A stretch of 22,430 bases of DNA from Phycisphaeraceae bacterium (lineage in GTDB: Bacteria; Planctomycetota; Phycisphaerae; Phycisphaerales; Phycisphaeraceae), in NCBI GenBank assembly GCA_020850375.1, contig JADZET010000286.1, forward strand, positions 1 to 22,430, read 5' to 3'. The notes beneath the pieces were generated by a model. It had not been told where the DNA came from. It made no database searches and saw only the letters and a program-made list of their open reading frames with translations. Made by a program: the position numbers and the translations under genes. This document shows, in pieces, positions 6,870 through 15,456 of this stretch; position 1 is the first letter of the stretch, and each line of letters opens with the position of its first letter.

Positions 6870-8639
6870 ATGGTAGATCGCAATCTCATCGCCTCGCTCT
6901 CGATCGACGACAACGAAGCACAACAGATGATCGAAGACGCCCTGGGCCTCGCCGTGGCCGAGGGCGACATGGACGGCCTGCTGACGGGTCTCTCGGCGGA
7001 CCTCAAGGCCGGCTCGATCCTCAAGGGCAAGATCATCGGCCGCGTCGGCCCCGACTTCCTCGTCGAGGTCGGCCTCAAGAGCGAGGGCGTGCTGGCCCGC
7101 GACGAATTCTCCGACCCCGACGCCGTCGAGATCGGCGACGTGGTCGAGGTCCTGCTCGAAAGCCACGAGTCCGACGCCGGCATCGTCCAGATCTCCAAGC
7201 GCAAGGCCGACCGCATCCGCGGCTGGGAACGCATCATCGAGAACGCCCAGGAGGGCGACGTCGTCGAGGGCAAGGTCACGCGGAAGATCAAGGGCGGGCT
7301 GCTGATGGACATCGGCGTGCCGGTGTTCCTGCCCGCCTCGCAGGTCGACATCCGCAGGCCGGCCGACATCGGCGAGTACCTCGGCAAGAACATCCGGGCC
7401 AAGATCATCAAGATCGACCAGGCCCGTCGCAACGTCGTCGTCAGCCGCCGCAAGCTCGTCGAGGAGGAACGCGCCGAGAAGCGCAAGAAGCTCCTCGAAA
7501 CCCTCAAGGAGGGCGATATCGTCAAGGGCACGGTCAAGAACATCGCCGACTTCGGCGCGTTCATCGACCTCGGCGGCATCGACGGCCTGCTGCACATCAC
7601 CGACATGAGCTGGGGCCGGATCAACCATCCCTCCGAGATGGTCCAGATCGATCAGCAGCTCGAAGTCCGCGTGCTGAACATCGACCGGGAGAAGGAAAAG
7701 ATCGCCCTGGGGCTCAAGCAGAAGGAGAACAGCCCCTGGAAGGACATCGAGGCCAAGTACCCGCTCAACTCGCGCGTCAACGGCTCGGTGACCAACATCG
7801 TCTCCTACGGCGCCTTCGTGAAGCTCGAGGAGGGCGTCGAGGGCCTGGTCCACATCTCCGAGATGAGCTGGACCCGCCGGATCAACCACCCGTCGGAGCT
7901 CGTGAGCATCGGACAGGAGGTCGACGTCGTCGTGCTCGACGTCAACAAGGACAAGCAGGAAATCTCCCTGGGCATGAAGCAGACCGAGGTCAACCCCTGG
8001 GAGATCATGCACGAGAAGTACCCGACTGGCACCGTGGTCGAGGGCAAGGTCCGCAACCTCACCAGCTACGGCGCGTTCGTCGAGATCGAGCCGGGCATCG
8101 ACGGCCTGCTGCACGTGTCGGACCTGTCCTGGACCAAGAAGCTCACGCACCCCAACGAGGTGCTCAAGAAGAGCGACACGATCAGCTGCGTCATCCTTGA
8201 GGTCGACCAGGCCAAGCAGCGCATCAGCCTGGGCCTCAAGCAGCTCTCGCAGGACCCGTGGCACGAGGCCATCCCCACCCACTACCAGCCGGGCATGATC
8301 GTCCGCGGCAAGGTCACCAAGATCACCAACTTCGGCGTGTTTGGGGAGCTCGAGGACGACCTCGAGGGCCTCCTGCACATCTCCGAGCTGGCCGATCACA
8401 AGGTCGAGAACCCCGAGGAAGTGGTCAAGGTCGGCCAGGAGCTCGAGGTCAAGATCCTGCGCGTGGACATCGAGGACCGCAAGATCGGCCTGTCCCTCAA
8501 GCGTGCCCAGTGGGGCGCCGAGGCCAACGGCGCCGCGGCGGCCGATGCACAGCAGCCCGGACGCAAGGGCGGCAAATCCGACCTCGGCGGCGGCCTGGGC
8601 GACGCCGGCGGCCTCGGGACCGACAAGATCACCTTCTAA
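6870..8639 (+). CDS. rpsA: 30S ribosomal protein S1
   Basis: S1 binds mRNA on the 30S subunit and helps initiate translation, especially where the Shine-Dalgarno is weak. The 589-residue product has six S1 (OB-fold) repeats. They begin near LKAGSILKGKIIG, AQEGDVVEGKVT, LKEGDIVKGTVK, YPLNSRVNGSVT, YPTGTVVEGKVR and YQPGMIVRGKVT. Repeats 3-6 carry the classical GLLHISE/GLVHISE-type RNA-binding core. The last 35 residues are Gly/Ala-rich and probably disordered. The ATG at 6870 gives a natural N-terminus (MVDRNLIASLSIDD). A GTG at 6825 is in frame but would place the leader hairpins against the coding region. The Shine-Dalgarno is weak and distant, as is known for rpsA in enterobacteria. A rho-independent terminator follows. 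Confidence 0.95.
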   Translation: MVDRNLIASLSIDDNEAQQMIEDALGLAVAEGDMDGLLTGLSADLKAGSILKGKIIGRVGPDFLVEVGLKSEGVLARDEFSDPDAVEIGDVVEVLLESHESDAGIVQISKRKADRIRGWERIIENAQEGDVVEGKVTRKIKGGLLMDIGVPVFLPASQVDIRRPADIGEYLGKNIRAKIIKIDQARRNVVVSRRKLVEEERAEKRKKLLETLKEGDIVKGTVKNIADFGAFIDLGGIDGLLHITDMSWGRINHPSEMVQIDQQLEVRVLNIDREKEKIALGLKQKENSPWKDIEAKYPLNSRVNGSVTNIVSYGAFVKLEEGVEGLVHISEMSWTRRINHPSELVSIGQEVDVVVLDVNKDKQEISLGMKQTEVNPWEIMHEKYPTGTVVEGKVRNLTSYGAFVEIEPGIDGLLHVSDLSWTKKLTHPNEVLKKSDTISCVILEVDQAKQRISLGLKQLSQDPWHEAIPTHYQPGMIVRGKVTKITNFGVFGELEDDLEGLLHISELADHKVENPEEVVKVGQELEVKILRVDIEDRKIGLSLKRAQWGAEANGAAAADAQQPGRKGGKSDLGGGLGDAGGLGTDKITF

Positions 8640-8696
8640 CCCCACCGCCCCCGGAAGTGACTCCGGTGGTCCTGGGATTCGACAATACAACTCCAC

Positions 8697-8724
8697 AAGC
8701 CCGCTTCGGCGGGCTTTTTCTTTC
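8697..8724 (+). terminator. Rho-independent terminator of rpsA
   Basis: AGCCCGC and GCGGGCT form a 7-bp GC-rich stem closed by a TTCG tetraloop, followed at once by a T-rich run (TTTTCTTT). It starts 58 nt after the rpsA stop and is the only textbook terminator in the window. Confidence 0.92.
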
Positions 8725-8758
8725 CCACGTGGCCCATGGGGCGATCCATCGGGTCGGT

Positions 8759-8764
8759 TAGAAT
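8759..8764 (+). promoter_or_regulatory. Probable -10 box of the UbiD gene, leaderless layout
   Basis: TAGAAT is followed by six C residues and then the ATG at 8771, so the predicted start of transcription is the A of the start codon. There is no Shine-Dalgarno in the C-run. No TTGACA-like -35 is visible at 16-18 bp. Confidence 0.6.
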
Positions 8765-8770
8765 CCCCCC

Positions 8771-10486
8771 ATGCACCCGAACCTCCTAACCTTCGTCGAG
8801 GCCCTCGAGCAAGCCGATGAACTCGTCCGCATCAAGGCCCGCGTGTCGCCGCTGCTCGAAGTCGCGGCCATTGCGGACCGTGTGTCGAAGTCGGATGCCC
8901 CGCACGCCAGCGAGTATGCCGCCGCCTTCGACCCCAAGCACTTCCGGGGGGGAGGCAAGGCGCTCTTGTTCGAGAACGTCGAAGGCTCAGCGTTTCCGCT
9001 CTTGATCAACGCGTTTGGCTCGTACCGGCGACTGGAGATGGCCCTGGGCTGCCAACCCGGCGGGCCGCGCGAGGGAGGATTCGAGGCCATCGGCGAGCTG
9101 ATCGGCAAGATCGCCAAGCCCGAGCCGCCGGTGGGCCTGATCGAGAAAATAAAAAAAGGGCTCGAGCTGGCCAAGATCGCCGGGGTCGCGCCCAAGGTCG
9201 TTAGAAGCGGCGCCTGCCAGGAGGTCGTCAAGCAGGGCGACGAGATCGACCTGCTCTCGCTGCCGATCATCCAGTGCTGGCCGCTCGACGGCGACCCCCG
9301 GAAGGTGGGGTATCCCATCCCGGCCGACCAGCCCAAGGGCGGCACGGGCCGGTACATCACGCTCGCGGGCGTCTACACGATCCATCCCGACGATGCCGGC
9401 AAAGAAGACGGCGAGCCACGCACCTCGCGCAACGTCGGCATGTACCGCTGCCAGGTCATCGGCCGCCACCGCACGGCCATGCACTGGCACATGCACCACG
9501 ACGGAGCGCGTCACTGGCGGGCATGGAAAGAGCGCCGAGCAAACGATCCGGCCTTCGCCGCGACGCATCCCGGCATGCCCTGCGCCGTCGTCCTCGGCGG
9601 CGAGTCCGTCCTGCCCTACGCCGCTACCGCCCCGATGCCCCCCGGCATCAGCGAGTTGCTCCTGGCGGGCATCCTCAACGACGGCGCGATCCCGCTGGTC
9701 CGCTGCAAGACGCTGGACCTGCACGTGCCGGCCAACGCCGAGATCGTCATCGAGGGCTACGTCTCAACTGACGCCGGCCCGCCCGGCTACGACCCGCGCG
9801 TCAAAGGCCTCGACGGCCAGTCGCCGCCGCTGGGCGACGGCGCCTTTTTTGAGGGCCCCTTCGGCGACCACACCGGCTTCTATTCGCTGCCCGACCGTTA
9901 CCCGATCTTCACCGTCACGGCCATCACGCACCGCCGCAACGCGATCTACCCCACCACGATCGTCGGCCTGCCGCCCCAGGAGGACTACTACCTGGGCAAG
10001 GCGACCGAGCGAATCTTCCTCCCGCTGCTGCGGACGATCGTCCCCGACGTGCTGGACTACGACCTGCCGATGTTCGGCGCCTTCCACAACTGCGTGTTCG
10101 TCAAGATCCGCAAGGAATATCCGCTCCAGGCCCGGCGGGTCATGCACGCGATCTGGGGCGCGGGCCAGATGGCCTGGACGAAATTCATCGTCGTCGTCGA
10201 CGATGACGTGGACGTGCACGACCACGAGGCGGTGCTCTTTCGCCTCTGCGCCAACTGCGACCCCGGCCGGGACGTCGAGATGGTCCACGGCCCCCTGGAC
10301 ATCCTCGACCACGCCGCTCCGCGTCTGGGGGCGGGTCAGAAAATGGGCTTCGACGCCACGCGGAAGATCTCCGGCGAGGAGGTCAACGGCCAGCCGGTGC
10401 GCGATTTCCCGCCGATCCTGGGCTTCGACAACGCGACCAAGACCCTGATCGACCGCCGTTGGGGCGAGTACGGGCTACTCGGTTGA
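8771..10486 (+). CDS. UbiD-family decarboxylase (prenylated-FMN dependent)
   Basis: A 571-residue member of the UbiD family, enzymes that reversibly decarboxylate aromatic or alpha,beta-unsaturated acids using prenylated FMN made by UbiX. Recognisable elements are NVGMYRCQVIGRHRTAMHWH from residue 221 (cofactor-binding region), EIVIEGYV, and EGPFGDHTGFYSLPDRYPIF with Glu361. The last matches the conserved acidic loop of UbiD/Fdc enzymes. KEYPLQARRVMHAIWG is also typical. The protein is longer than E. coli UbiD (497 residues). No UbiX gene or quinone-pathway gene is next to it, so the substrate is open: a prenylated hydroxybenzoate or a naphthoate-type menaquinone precursor are both possible. 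It follows the rpsA terminator, has its own TAGAAT box, and its last 12 bp overlap the convergent TPR gene. Confidence 0.85.
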   Translation: MHPNLLTFVEALEQADELVRIKARVSPLLEVAAIADRVSKSDAPHASEYAAAFDPKHFRGGGKALLFENVEGSAFPLLINAFGSYRRLEMALGCQPGGPREGGFEAIGELIGKIAKPEPPVGLIEKIKKGLELAKIAGVAPKVVRSGACQEVVKQGDEIDLLSLPIIQCWPLDGDPRKVGYPIPADQPKGGTGRYITLAGVYTIHPDDAGKEDGEPRTSRNVGMYRCQVIGRHRTAMHWHMHHDGARHWRAWKERRANDPAFAATHPGMPCAVVLGGESVLPYAATAPMPPGISELLLAGILNDGAIPLVRCKTLDLHVPANAEIVIEGYVSTDAGPPGYDPRVKGLDGQSPPLGDGAFFEGPFGDHTGFYSLPDRYPIFTVTAITHRRNAIYPTTIVGLPPQEDYYLGKATERIFLPLLRTIVPDVLDYDLPMFGAFHNCVFVKIRKEYPLQARRVMHAIWGAGQMAWTKFIVVVDDDVDVHDHEAVLFRLCANCDPGRDVEMVHGPLDILDHAAPRLGAGQKMGFDATRKISGEEVNGQPVRDFPPILGFDNATKTLIDRRWGEYGLLG

Positions 10487-13066
10487 TTCAGCCGTCGCCG
10501 CGCTCGCCCGGGCCAGCACGGGGCGCAGGATCATGTGCACCGGGTCCGGGTCATAGTCCATAACCCGAGCCATGCGCAGGTACTGATCACGGACTTGTGG
10601 GTGGCGTGTGGCGATGGCGGCGTATACCAGGCGGATGTCGGCGATGGTGCCCGTGTGCAGCATCACGTCCCAAGGCGACGGCGGTGTGTCGCTGCTGAGC
10701 CATGCGGCGAGCTTGCGGTCCTCCGGCGGCCCCTGACTCAGCAGGTCTACGAGAACCTTGAGCTCAGACACCGCGAGCGTGTCATGCCCGCGTGCATCGG
10801 CCACCACATAGATCGTGGCATGCTCGGACGCCCCCAGTGGCTGATTGTCGGCGTTGGCCTGCTGGATCACGTGTTCGAGCCGCTCCCGTGAGCCTTCGAG
10901 CGTGGCCAGCACCACGGATTGGGGATTGATCTTGCGTTGCGCGGCCAGATAAGTCCGGTCGTCGTCCGCCGCCGCGGCCGCCGCCGCCGTGAGCCAGTTT
11001 CGGACGAGGTCCGCCATCTTTTTGCCGCCCTCAGGGTCCTCCTCGCACATGGCGGCCAGCCATGCGTCGCGGGTCTGCTTGGCCTCGGCGACGGAGCCGA
11101 GCTTGATCAGGCTCTGGAGCTTGGTCATGACGGCCTCGACGTTCGCCGGGTCGTCCTCGAGCTGTCGCTGGGCGAGGTTGAGCAGCCCCTGATAATCCCG
11201 GCAGGCGAACAAGGCCCTGCGCTGGGCGTCGCGAAGGACCAGCGAGTCTGGCGCCAGACGGACGGCCGACTCGGCCAGTCTTCGCGCCTCGGCGAACGAT
11301 TCATTTCGCGTCGCCTCGAACGAGAGCCACAGATAGCCATAGGGGCAGGGGTCGGGCTCCGCGATCGCCTCCCGACAGAGCCGGTGACCTCTGGCAGGAT
11401 CGTCCTCGACGCGGGCCAGCAGGTACTTCAGGCCCTTGTCGGCCGGGTCGGCTGCGACGTGCTTGCGATACTCAGCCGTCAGGTCACGCTGTGGCTCAAG
11501 CCGCTCGGTCAAGTCCTGCCAGATACGGTGCCACTCGATCATCGCCGGTCGAACGTCGAGCTTCGACGCCACGAACGACCGCAGCTCGGCCGGCTCGACC
11601 AACGCGCCCAGCTGTGCCAGCAGGTCTGCGTGGATCCGGGGCTGGCGGTCGAGGACCAGGCGCAGGTAGCCCGCCGCCTGTGCGTGGTTGTTGGGCTTGT
11701 CGAGCATCGAGGCGATCTGCGGGATGCTCGCGTCCTTGAGCAGGGCCAGCGACCTCCTGGACACGACGCTCTTGTTCTGATCCAGCGTGATCTGGGCCGG
11801 CGGAGAGCTGAAGGGATATTCCACGTTGTCGAACTGATAGACGATCTTGCTGTGCTCAAGCCACTGCCGTCCCTCCGGCGGCCTGGCGGGCTTGGCCGCG
11901 TAGTAGACCTCGCTGTGGATGAGCGCGGCCGCTCCGTCAGGGTTGACCACGATGGTGCCCTTGAACATGGGCCGGGCGAAGAACGAACACTTGGGCTCGA
12001 CGATGATCGGCTCGAACTCGATGCTCCCGGGGGCCTGCTCGATGGTGCTGCGGCCCATCGGCAGGTCGATCGGCGTGGCCCGCGTGTTCGAGACGCGGAC
12101 CGGTTGGCCGTTGACCAGCACCTCATAGGGTTCGGCCAGGCCGTTGACCAGGAAGGCGTTGTCCACCCTGGCCGTGGCGCTCAGGAACGTGTACATCCCC
12201 GCCATCAGCGCCACCACGCAGGCGGCCAGGACCGGCTGCAGCTTCGAGCGGAGCGGCTTGCGCATCGGCTCGCCCGTGCCGGCGTGGACGATCGCCGGGC
12301 CCTTGCGCCGGATCGGCTTGCCCGACCTGGCGCCCTTGGTCGAGATCTTCTCCATCTGGGCCAGGATCTTGAGTTGATCGGGGTCCGCCCAGCCCTGAAA
12401 AGTCTGAATCTCGTCGAGCGCCTGCTCGTGCTGGCCCAGCGACTGGTAGGCCTCGATCAGCAGCATGCGCAGCGATGACGGCTTGTCCCCCTGGGCCTGC
12501 TCGATCGTCTCGAGCTCGCTCTTGGCCTGCTCGATCTTGCCCGCCAGCAGCAGGTGCCGAACGAACGCCCGGCGGACATCCGAGTCCTCGCCCTGCGCCA
12601 GCACGGCCTCGAAGGCGGCCTCCGCCTCCCCGTCCATCATGAACGCGCTGTAGGCCTGGGCCAGCAGCCCGAGCATGTGTCTGTTGGCCGACAGGTTCTG
12701 CTCGATCAGGACGGCGATCTCGGTGAAATGCTCATGGTCGGCCGTGTCGATCAGGGCCTGCAGCGCAGCCTCCGCCGCCTCAACGTTCTCCGGCGCGGAC
12801 CGGTACGCGGCCAGGCGTGGCTCGACCGCGTCCCGCTGGAGTTTGCGCCATTTCCTTGGAGTGAAGTTGAAACACTTCTTGCACGATGGGCACTCGTGCC
12901 GGATGTGGCGGATCTCGCCGGGGATGATCGGAAGGAAGTAGAGCGTGAACCAGTTCCGACCCTCGTAACTCTCGAACGTGCCTGACGTGCCGCAGTTCTT
13001 GCAGATCGTCCGGACGTACCTGACGTTCTTCTTCCCACAGATTCTCGTGCCGTAGATGATCAGCAT
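10475..13066 (-). CDS. Membrane protein with N-terminal zinc ribbon and TPR-like repeats
   Basis: An 863-residue protein of unknown function. The first 70 residues hold two CxxC pairs (C22/C25 and C59/C62) around RNWFTLYFLPIIPG, which resembles the zinc-ribbon_15 type of domain. Residues about 80-250 are helical repeats in TPR style (for example LLIEAYQSLGQHEQALDEIQ). A basic segment is followed by one membrane helix near residues 277-297 (VLAACVVALMAGMYTFLSA). Beyond it comes a beta-rich stretch with YEVLVNGQPVRVSN and PIDLPMGRSTIE, resembling a PEGA-type domain. A second, longer helical repeat region runs to the C-terminus. I predict the zinc ribbon and first repeats inside the cell, and the rest outside the membrane. 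The ATG at 13066 has GGGAGG five nt upstream; the longer open frame to 13177 has no such signal. It lies 247 bp after ppa on the same strand. A scaffold role is a guess. Confidence 0.75.
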   Translation of the reverse strand: MLIIYGTRICGKKNVRYVRTICKNCGTSGTFESYEGRNWFTLYFLPIIPGEIRHIRHECPSCKKCFNFTPRKWRKLQRDAVEPRLAAYRSAPENVEAAEAALQALIDTADHEHFTEIAVLIEQNLSANRHMLGLLAQAYSAFMMDGEAEAAFEAVLAQGEDSDVRRAFVRHLLLAGKIEQAKSELETIEQAQGDKPSSLRMLLIEAYQSLGQHEQALDEIQTFQGWADPDQLKILAQMEKISTKGARSGKPIRRKGPAIVHAGTGEPMRKPLRSKLQPVLAACVVALMAGMYTFLSATARVDNAFLVNGLAEPYEVLVNGQPVRVSNTRATPIDLPMGRSTIEQAPGSIEFEPIIVEPKCSFFARPMFKGTIVVNPDGAAALIHSEVYYAAKPARPPEGRQWLEHSKIVYQFDNVEYPFSSPPAQITLDQNKSVVSRRSLALLKDASIPQIASMLDKPNNHAQAAGYLRLVLDRQPRIHADLLAQLGALVEPAELRSFVASKLDVRPAMIEWHRIWQDLTERLEPQRDLTAEYRKHVAADPADKGLKYLLARVEDDPARGHRLCREAIAEPDPCPYGYLWLSFEATRNESFAEARRLAESAVRLAPDSLVLRDAQRRALFACRDYQGLLNLAQRQLEDDPANVEAVMTKLQSLIKLGSVAEAKQTRDAWLAAMCEEDPEGGKKMADLVRNWLTAAAAAAADDDRTYLAAQRKINPQSVVLATLEGSRERLEHVIQQANADNQPLGASEHATIYVVADARGHDTLAVSELKVLVDLLSQGPPEDRKLAAWLSSDTPPSPWDVMLHTGTIADIRLVYAAIATRHPQVRDQYLRMARVMDYDPDPVHMILRPVLARASAATAESTE

Positions 13067-13313
13067 GCCTGCCTCCCTGACGCGAGTGGATGGTCGGCAC
13101 GGATCTCGGTGGGGCGGGACGCCACGCCAAGGTCCGGATAAGTGAACCGCGACCCGACAAAAAGAGTCGGGAGTCAAGGAATTCTTCGGCTGTTAACCGG
13201 CAAGCGATAAAGAAACTATCTCAGTTCCCTTGGCAGGGCATCGCTCGGTCCCCTCACCCCTCGGGGGTGGCCTTGAGAGGACGGGATGGGGTACGCCACC
13301 CGAAAGTTGGGGG
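13067..13313. other. Intergenic region between ppa and the TPR gene with two hairpins
   Basis: No gene is supported in this 247-bp gap. Two perfect stems stand out. CCCGAC (13153-13158) pairs with GTCGGG (13166-13171) over an A-rich loop. CACCCC (13255-13260) pairs with GGGGTG (13264-13269) over TCG. Neither is followed by a T-run on the minus strand, so they are not standard intrinsic terminators of ppa. The TPR gene promoter must lie here if it is not co-transcribed, but I could not pick a convincing -35/-10 pair. Confidence 0.4.
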
Positions 13314-13916
13314 TCAGCTCTTTTTCTTCCGGCGGGAGGCGGACTTAGCCTTCGCCGGCGGGATGGTGTAGGGGGGCTTCTTCCCCTTGGCCTGCCAGTA
13401 GCGGTTCACGCTGGCGCGGATCTCGTCCTTGGCCTTGTCGGCGTCACCCCAGCCCAGGGCCTTGACCACGCCGCCCTCGAGCTGCTTGTAGGTCGAAAAA
13501 AAGTGCTCGACCTCGCGCAAAAAGTGCGGCGGCACGCGCCACAGGTCGTGGTACTCGGCGAAGATCGGGTCGGAGTTGGGCACCGCGAGGATCTTGAAGT
13601 CGTTCAGCCCCTTGTCCATCATCTTGAAGATGCCGATCGGTCGCGCCTCGATCAGGCAGCCGGCGAACATCGGCTCGTTGACCATCACCAGCACGTCGAG
13701 CGGGTCGTGGTCCTCGGCCAGCGTCTGCGGCACGAACCCGTAATCGCCCGGGTACATGGCCGAGGAGTAGAGATAGCGGTCCATCTTCAAGAGCCCGGTG
13801 GCCTTGTCGACCTCGACCTTCGTCCGCCGGCCCTTGGCGATCTCGACGATCACGTTGATCACGTTGGGCGTGTCCGGGCCGGAGGGGACTTTTTCGTACC
13901 AGTGATTGGCTGCCAT
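13314..13916 (-). CDS. ppa: Inorganic pyrophosphatase, family I
   Basis: A soluble family I pyrophosphatase of 200 residues that hydrolyses PPi and so drives biosynthetic reactions forward. It contains VNVIVEIAKGRRTKVEVDK, then YPGDYGFVPQT, then the metal-binding signature EDHDPLDVLV (D-x-D-P-x-D), all near the expected places. The C-terminus ends in a short basic tail (SASRRKKKS) beyond the usual roughly 175 residues. An open frame continues upstream to 14282, but that is antisense to the hom coding region and is not protein-like. The ATG at 13916 fits the family start, although no good Shine-Dalgarno precedes it. It lies 53 bp downstream of hom on the same strand, so the two may be co-transcribed. 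Confidence 0.93.
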   Translation of the reverse strand: MAANHWYEKVPSGPDTPNVINVIVEIAKGRRTKVEVDKATGLLKMDRYLYSSAMYPGDYGFVPQTLAEDHDPLDVLVMVNEPMFAGCLIEARPIGIFKMMDKGLNDFKILAVPNSDPIFAEYHDLWRVPPHFLREVEHFFSTYKQLEGGVVKALGWGDADKAKDEIRASVNRYWQAKGKKPPYTIPPAKAKSASRRKKKS

Positions 13917-13969
13917 GAGGATTACTTCAGGGTAGGGTGTAAGGCGTGTGGTCAGGGCTGACGCGCGAC

Positions 13970-15325
13970 CTAGCCGACCGGCATGTCCAGGATGCGGATG
14001 GCGGTGGGGGGGCCGTGGGTCACGTCGAGCTGCTCGATCTTGGCCAGGGCCTGGCGCAGGGCGCCGCCGCGGGCCGCGTGGGTGGTGATGACCACCGGCA
14101 CGAACTGGTCCGCCGCCGCCTCGTGCTGGAGCATCGAGGAGATGCTGATGCCCTGCTCGCCGAGCACCCGGCTGACCTGGGCCAGCGTGCCGGGGGCGTC
14201 TTTGGCGCTGATGCGCAGGTAATACCGGCTCAGCCGCTGATCGTCGGACTCGATCACCGCGGCCGGCTTGCCGTCCCACCACAGGTTCATCGCGCCGAAG
14301 GCCTGGGTGTACCAGCCCGACGCGACGTTGAGGATGTCGCTGACCACCGCGCTGGCCGTGGGCATCTGCCCCGCCCCGCGGCCGATGTAGACCGTCTGGC
14401 CCACCGCGTGGCCGAAGACCGACAACGCGTTGAACGAGCCATTGACCTGAGCCAACGGCTCGCTCTTGCGGACGAAGCAGGGCTCGACACTCAGGCTGAC
14501 CTTGCTCGGCGACTGCGGGCTCGAGCCCACCGCCTGCTCAGCGATGCCCAGCAGCTTCACGTCATAGCCCAGCTCGCCGCCGAACTGGATGTCCAAGAGC
14601 TCGAGCTTGTCGATCCCGCTCGTGCGGACCTGGTCGATCGTCGCTCGCACGCCGAAGGCCAGCGACGCCAGCACGGCCAGCTTGGCGGCGGTGTCGACGC
14701 CCGAGACGTCCATCGTCGGGTCCGCCTCGGCGAAGCCCGCCTCCTGCGCCTCGCGCAGGGCCACGGCATAGCTCTTCCCCCGGCGGGTCATCTCGGTGAG
14801 GATGTAGTTGCAGGTGCCGTTGAGGATGCCGTGCAGGGCCGTGACGCGGTTGGCCATCAGGCCGAACGATAGCGCCGTGATGCACGGGATGCCCCCGCCG
14901 CACGAGGCCTCGAAGCCGATCGCGGCGTGGTGCTCTTTGGCCAGGGCGAACAGCTCCGCCCCCTCAGCCGCGAGCAGCGCCTTGTTGGCCGTCACGACCG
15001 GTTTGCCCATCGACAGGGCCTGGCGGACGTAGGCGCTCACGCCAAGGCCGCCAGCGACCTCGACGACGACGTCGATGCCGGGAGTGGCGAAGAAAGCCTT
15101 CGGATCAGTCGTCAGAAGCCCGCGTTCGACGAGCTGAACCTTCTCTCCGCCGTCGAGCTTGCGGACCAGGACCTTGCGGACCTCCAGGTGCGGCCCCTCA
15201 CCGGGGTTCGCTCCGCCGGACAGCCGCTGCGCGTAGAGCCCCTGACACTGCCTTAGCAGCTTGACCACGCCGCAGCCGACGGTCCCGCAGCCGATGAGTC
15301 CGATGCCGATGGTCTTGGCGGCCAA
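13970..15325 (-). CDS. hom: Homoserine dehydrogenase
   Basis: Reduces aspartate semialdehyde to homoserine, the branch point toward threonine and methionine. The 451-residue protein has the Rossmann motif IGLIGCGTVGCGVVKLL at the N-terminus. Next come PVVTANKALLA and the catalytic/substrate region with ASCGGGIPCI, NGTCNYILTEM and AEADPTMDVSGVDTAAKLA. A C-terminal ACT domain (RISAKDAPGTLAQVSRVLGE onward) probably mediates feedback control by threonine. I chose the TTG at 15325 because AGGAG lies 7 nt upstream and it starts just before the NAD(P)-binding strand. The frame is open to another TTG at 15379 but that has no ribosome binding site. A possible promoter is TTGGCC (15402-15407) and TATCTT (15378-15383) at 18-bp spacing, which also favours the later start. 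It is divergent from fur. Confidence 0.93.
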   Translation of the reverse strand: MAAKTIGIGLIGCGTVGCGVVKLLRQCQGLYAQRLSGGANPGEGPHLEVRKVLVRKLDGGEKVQLVERGLLTTDPKAFFATPGIDVVVEVAGGLGVSAYVRQALSMGKPVVTANKALLAAEGAELFALAKEHHAAIGFEASCGGGIPCITALSFGLMANRVTALHGILNGTCNYILTEMTRRGKSYAVALREAQEAGFAEADPTMDVSGVDTAAKLAVLASLAFGVRATIDQVRTSGIDKLELLDIQFGGELGYDVKLLGIAEQAVGSSPQSPSKVSLSVEPCFVRKSEPLAQVNGSFNALSVFGHAVGQTVYIGRGAGQMPTASAVVSDILNVASGWYTQAFGAMNLWWDGKPAAVIESDDQRLSRYYLRISAKDAPGTLAQVSRVLGEQGISISSMLQHEAAADQFVPVVITTHAARGGALRQALAKIEQLDVTHGPPTAIRILDMPVG

Positions 15326-15377
15326 GTCCTTGCTCCTGTCACGCTTGCGTGTCTTCCCCCCGTCCGGCGAGCCGGCC

Positions 15378-15407
15378 AAGATACCAGCCCGCCCCCGGCC
15401 GGGCCAA
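15378..15407 (-). promoter_or_regulatory. Possible hom promoter
   Basis: On the minus strand TTGGCC and TATCTT are separated by 18 bp. Each matches four of six consensus bases. The predicted start near 15371 lies upstream of the TTG at 15325 and downstream of the alternative TTG at 15379. Confidence 0.35.
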
Positions 15408-15444
15408 TCCGGCGCGGGGCGACGCCTAGGTGATATCGGCCCGC

Positions 15445-15450
15445 TAGAAT
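15445..15450 (+). promoter_or_regulatory. Probable -10 box of the Fur-family gene, leaderless layout
   Basis: TAGAAT, then the six bases GTCGGC, then the ATG at 15457: the same hexamer and the same spacing as before the UbiD gene. There is no Shine-Dalgarno in the six bases. No clear -35 is visible. Confidence 0.6.
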
Positions 15451-15456
15451 GTCGGC

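Noticed and set aside
6663..8696. A 677-codon open frame on the minus strand across rpsA
   Set aside because: It is the antisense shadow of rpsA. Its Leu/Asp/Val-rich repeats simply mirror the codon pattern of the S1 repeats in a GC-rich gene, and no ribosome binding site or family motif is seen.
10919..12478. A 519-codon plus-strand frame opposite the TPR gene
   Set aside because: Arg/Leu/Gly-rich shadow product without motifs; the minus-strand gene has a good Shine-Dalgarno, CxxC pairs and a membrane helix.
13917..14282. N-terminal extension of the pyrophosphatase frame
   Set aside because: The extension lies within hom in another frame, is Arg/Pro/Gly-rich, and the family start is at the ATG at 13916.
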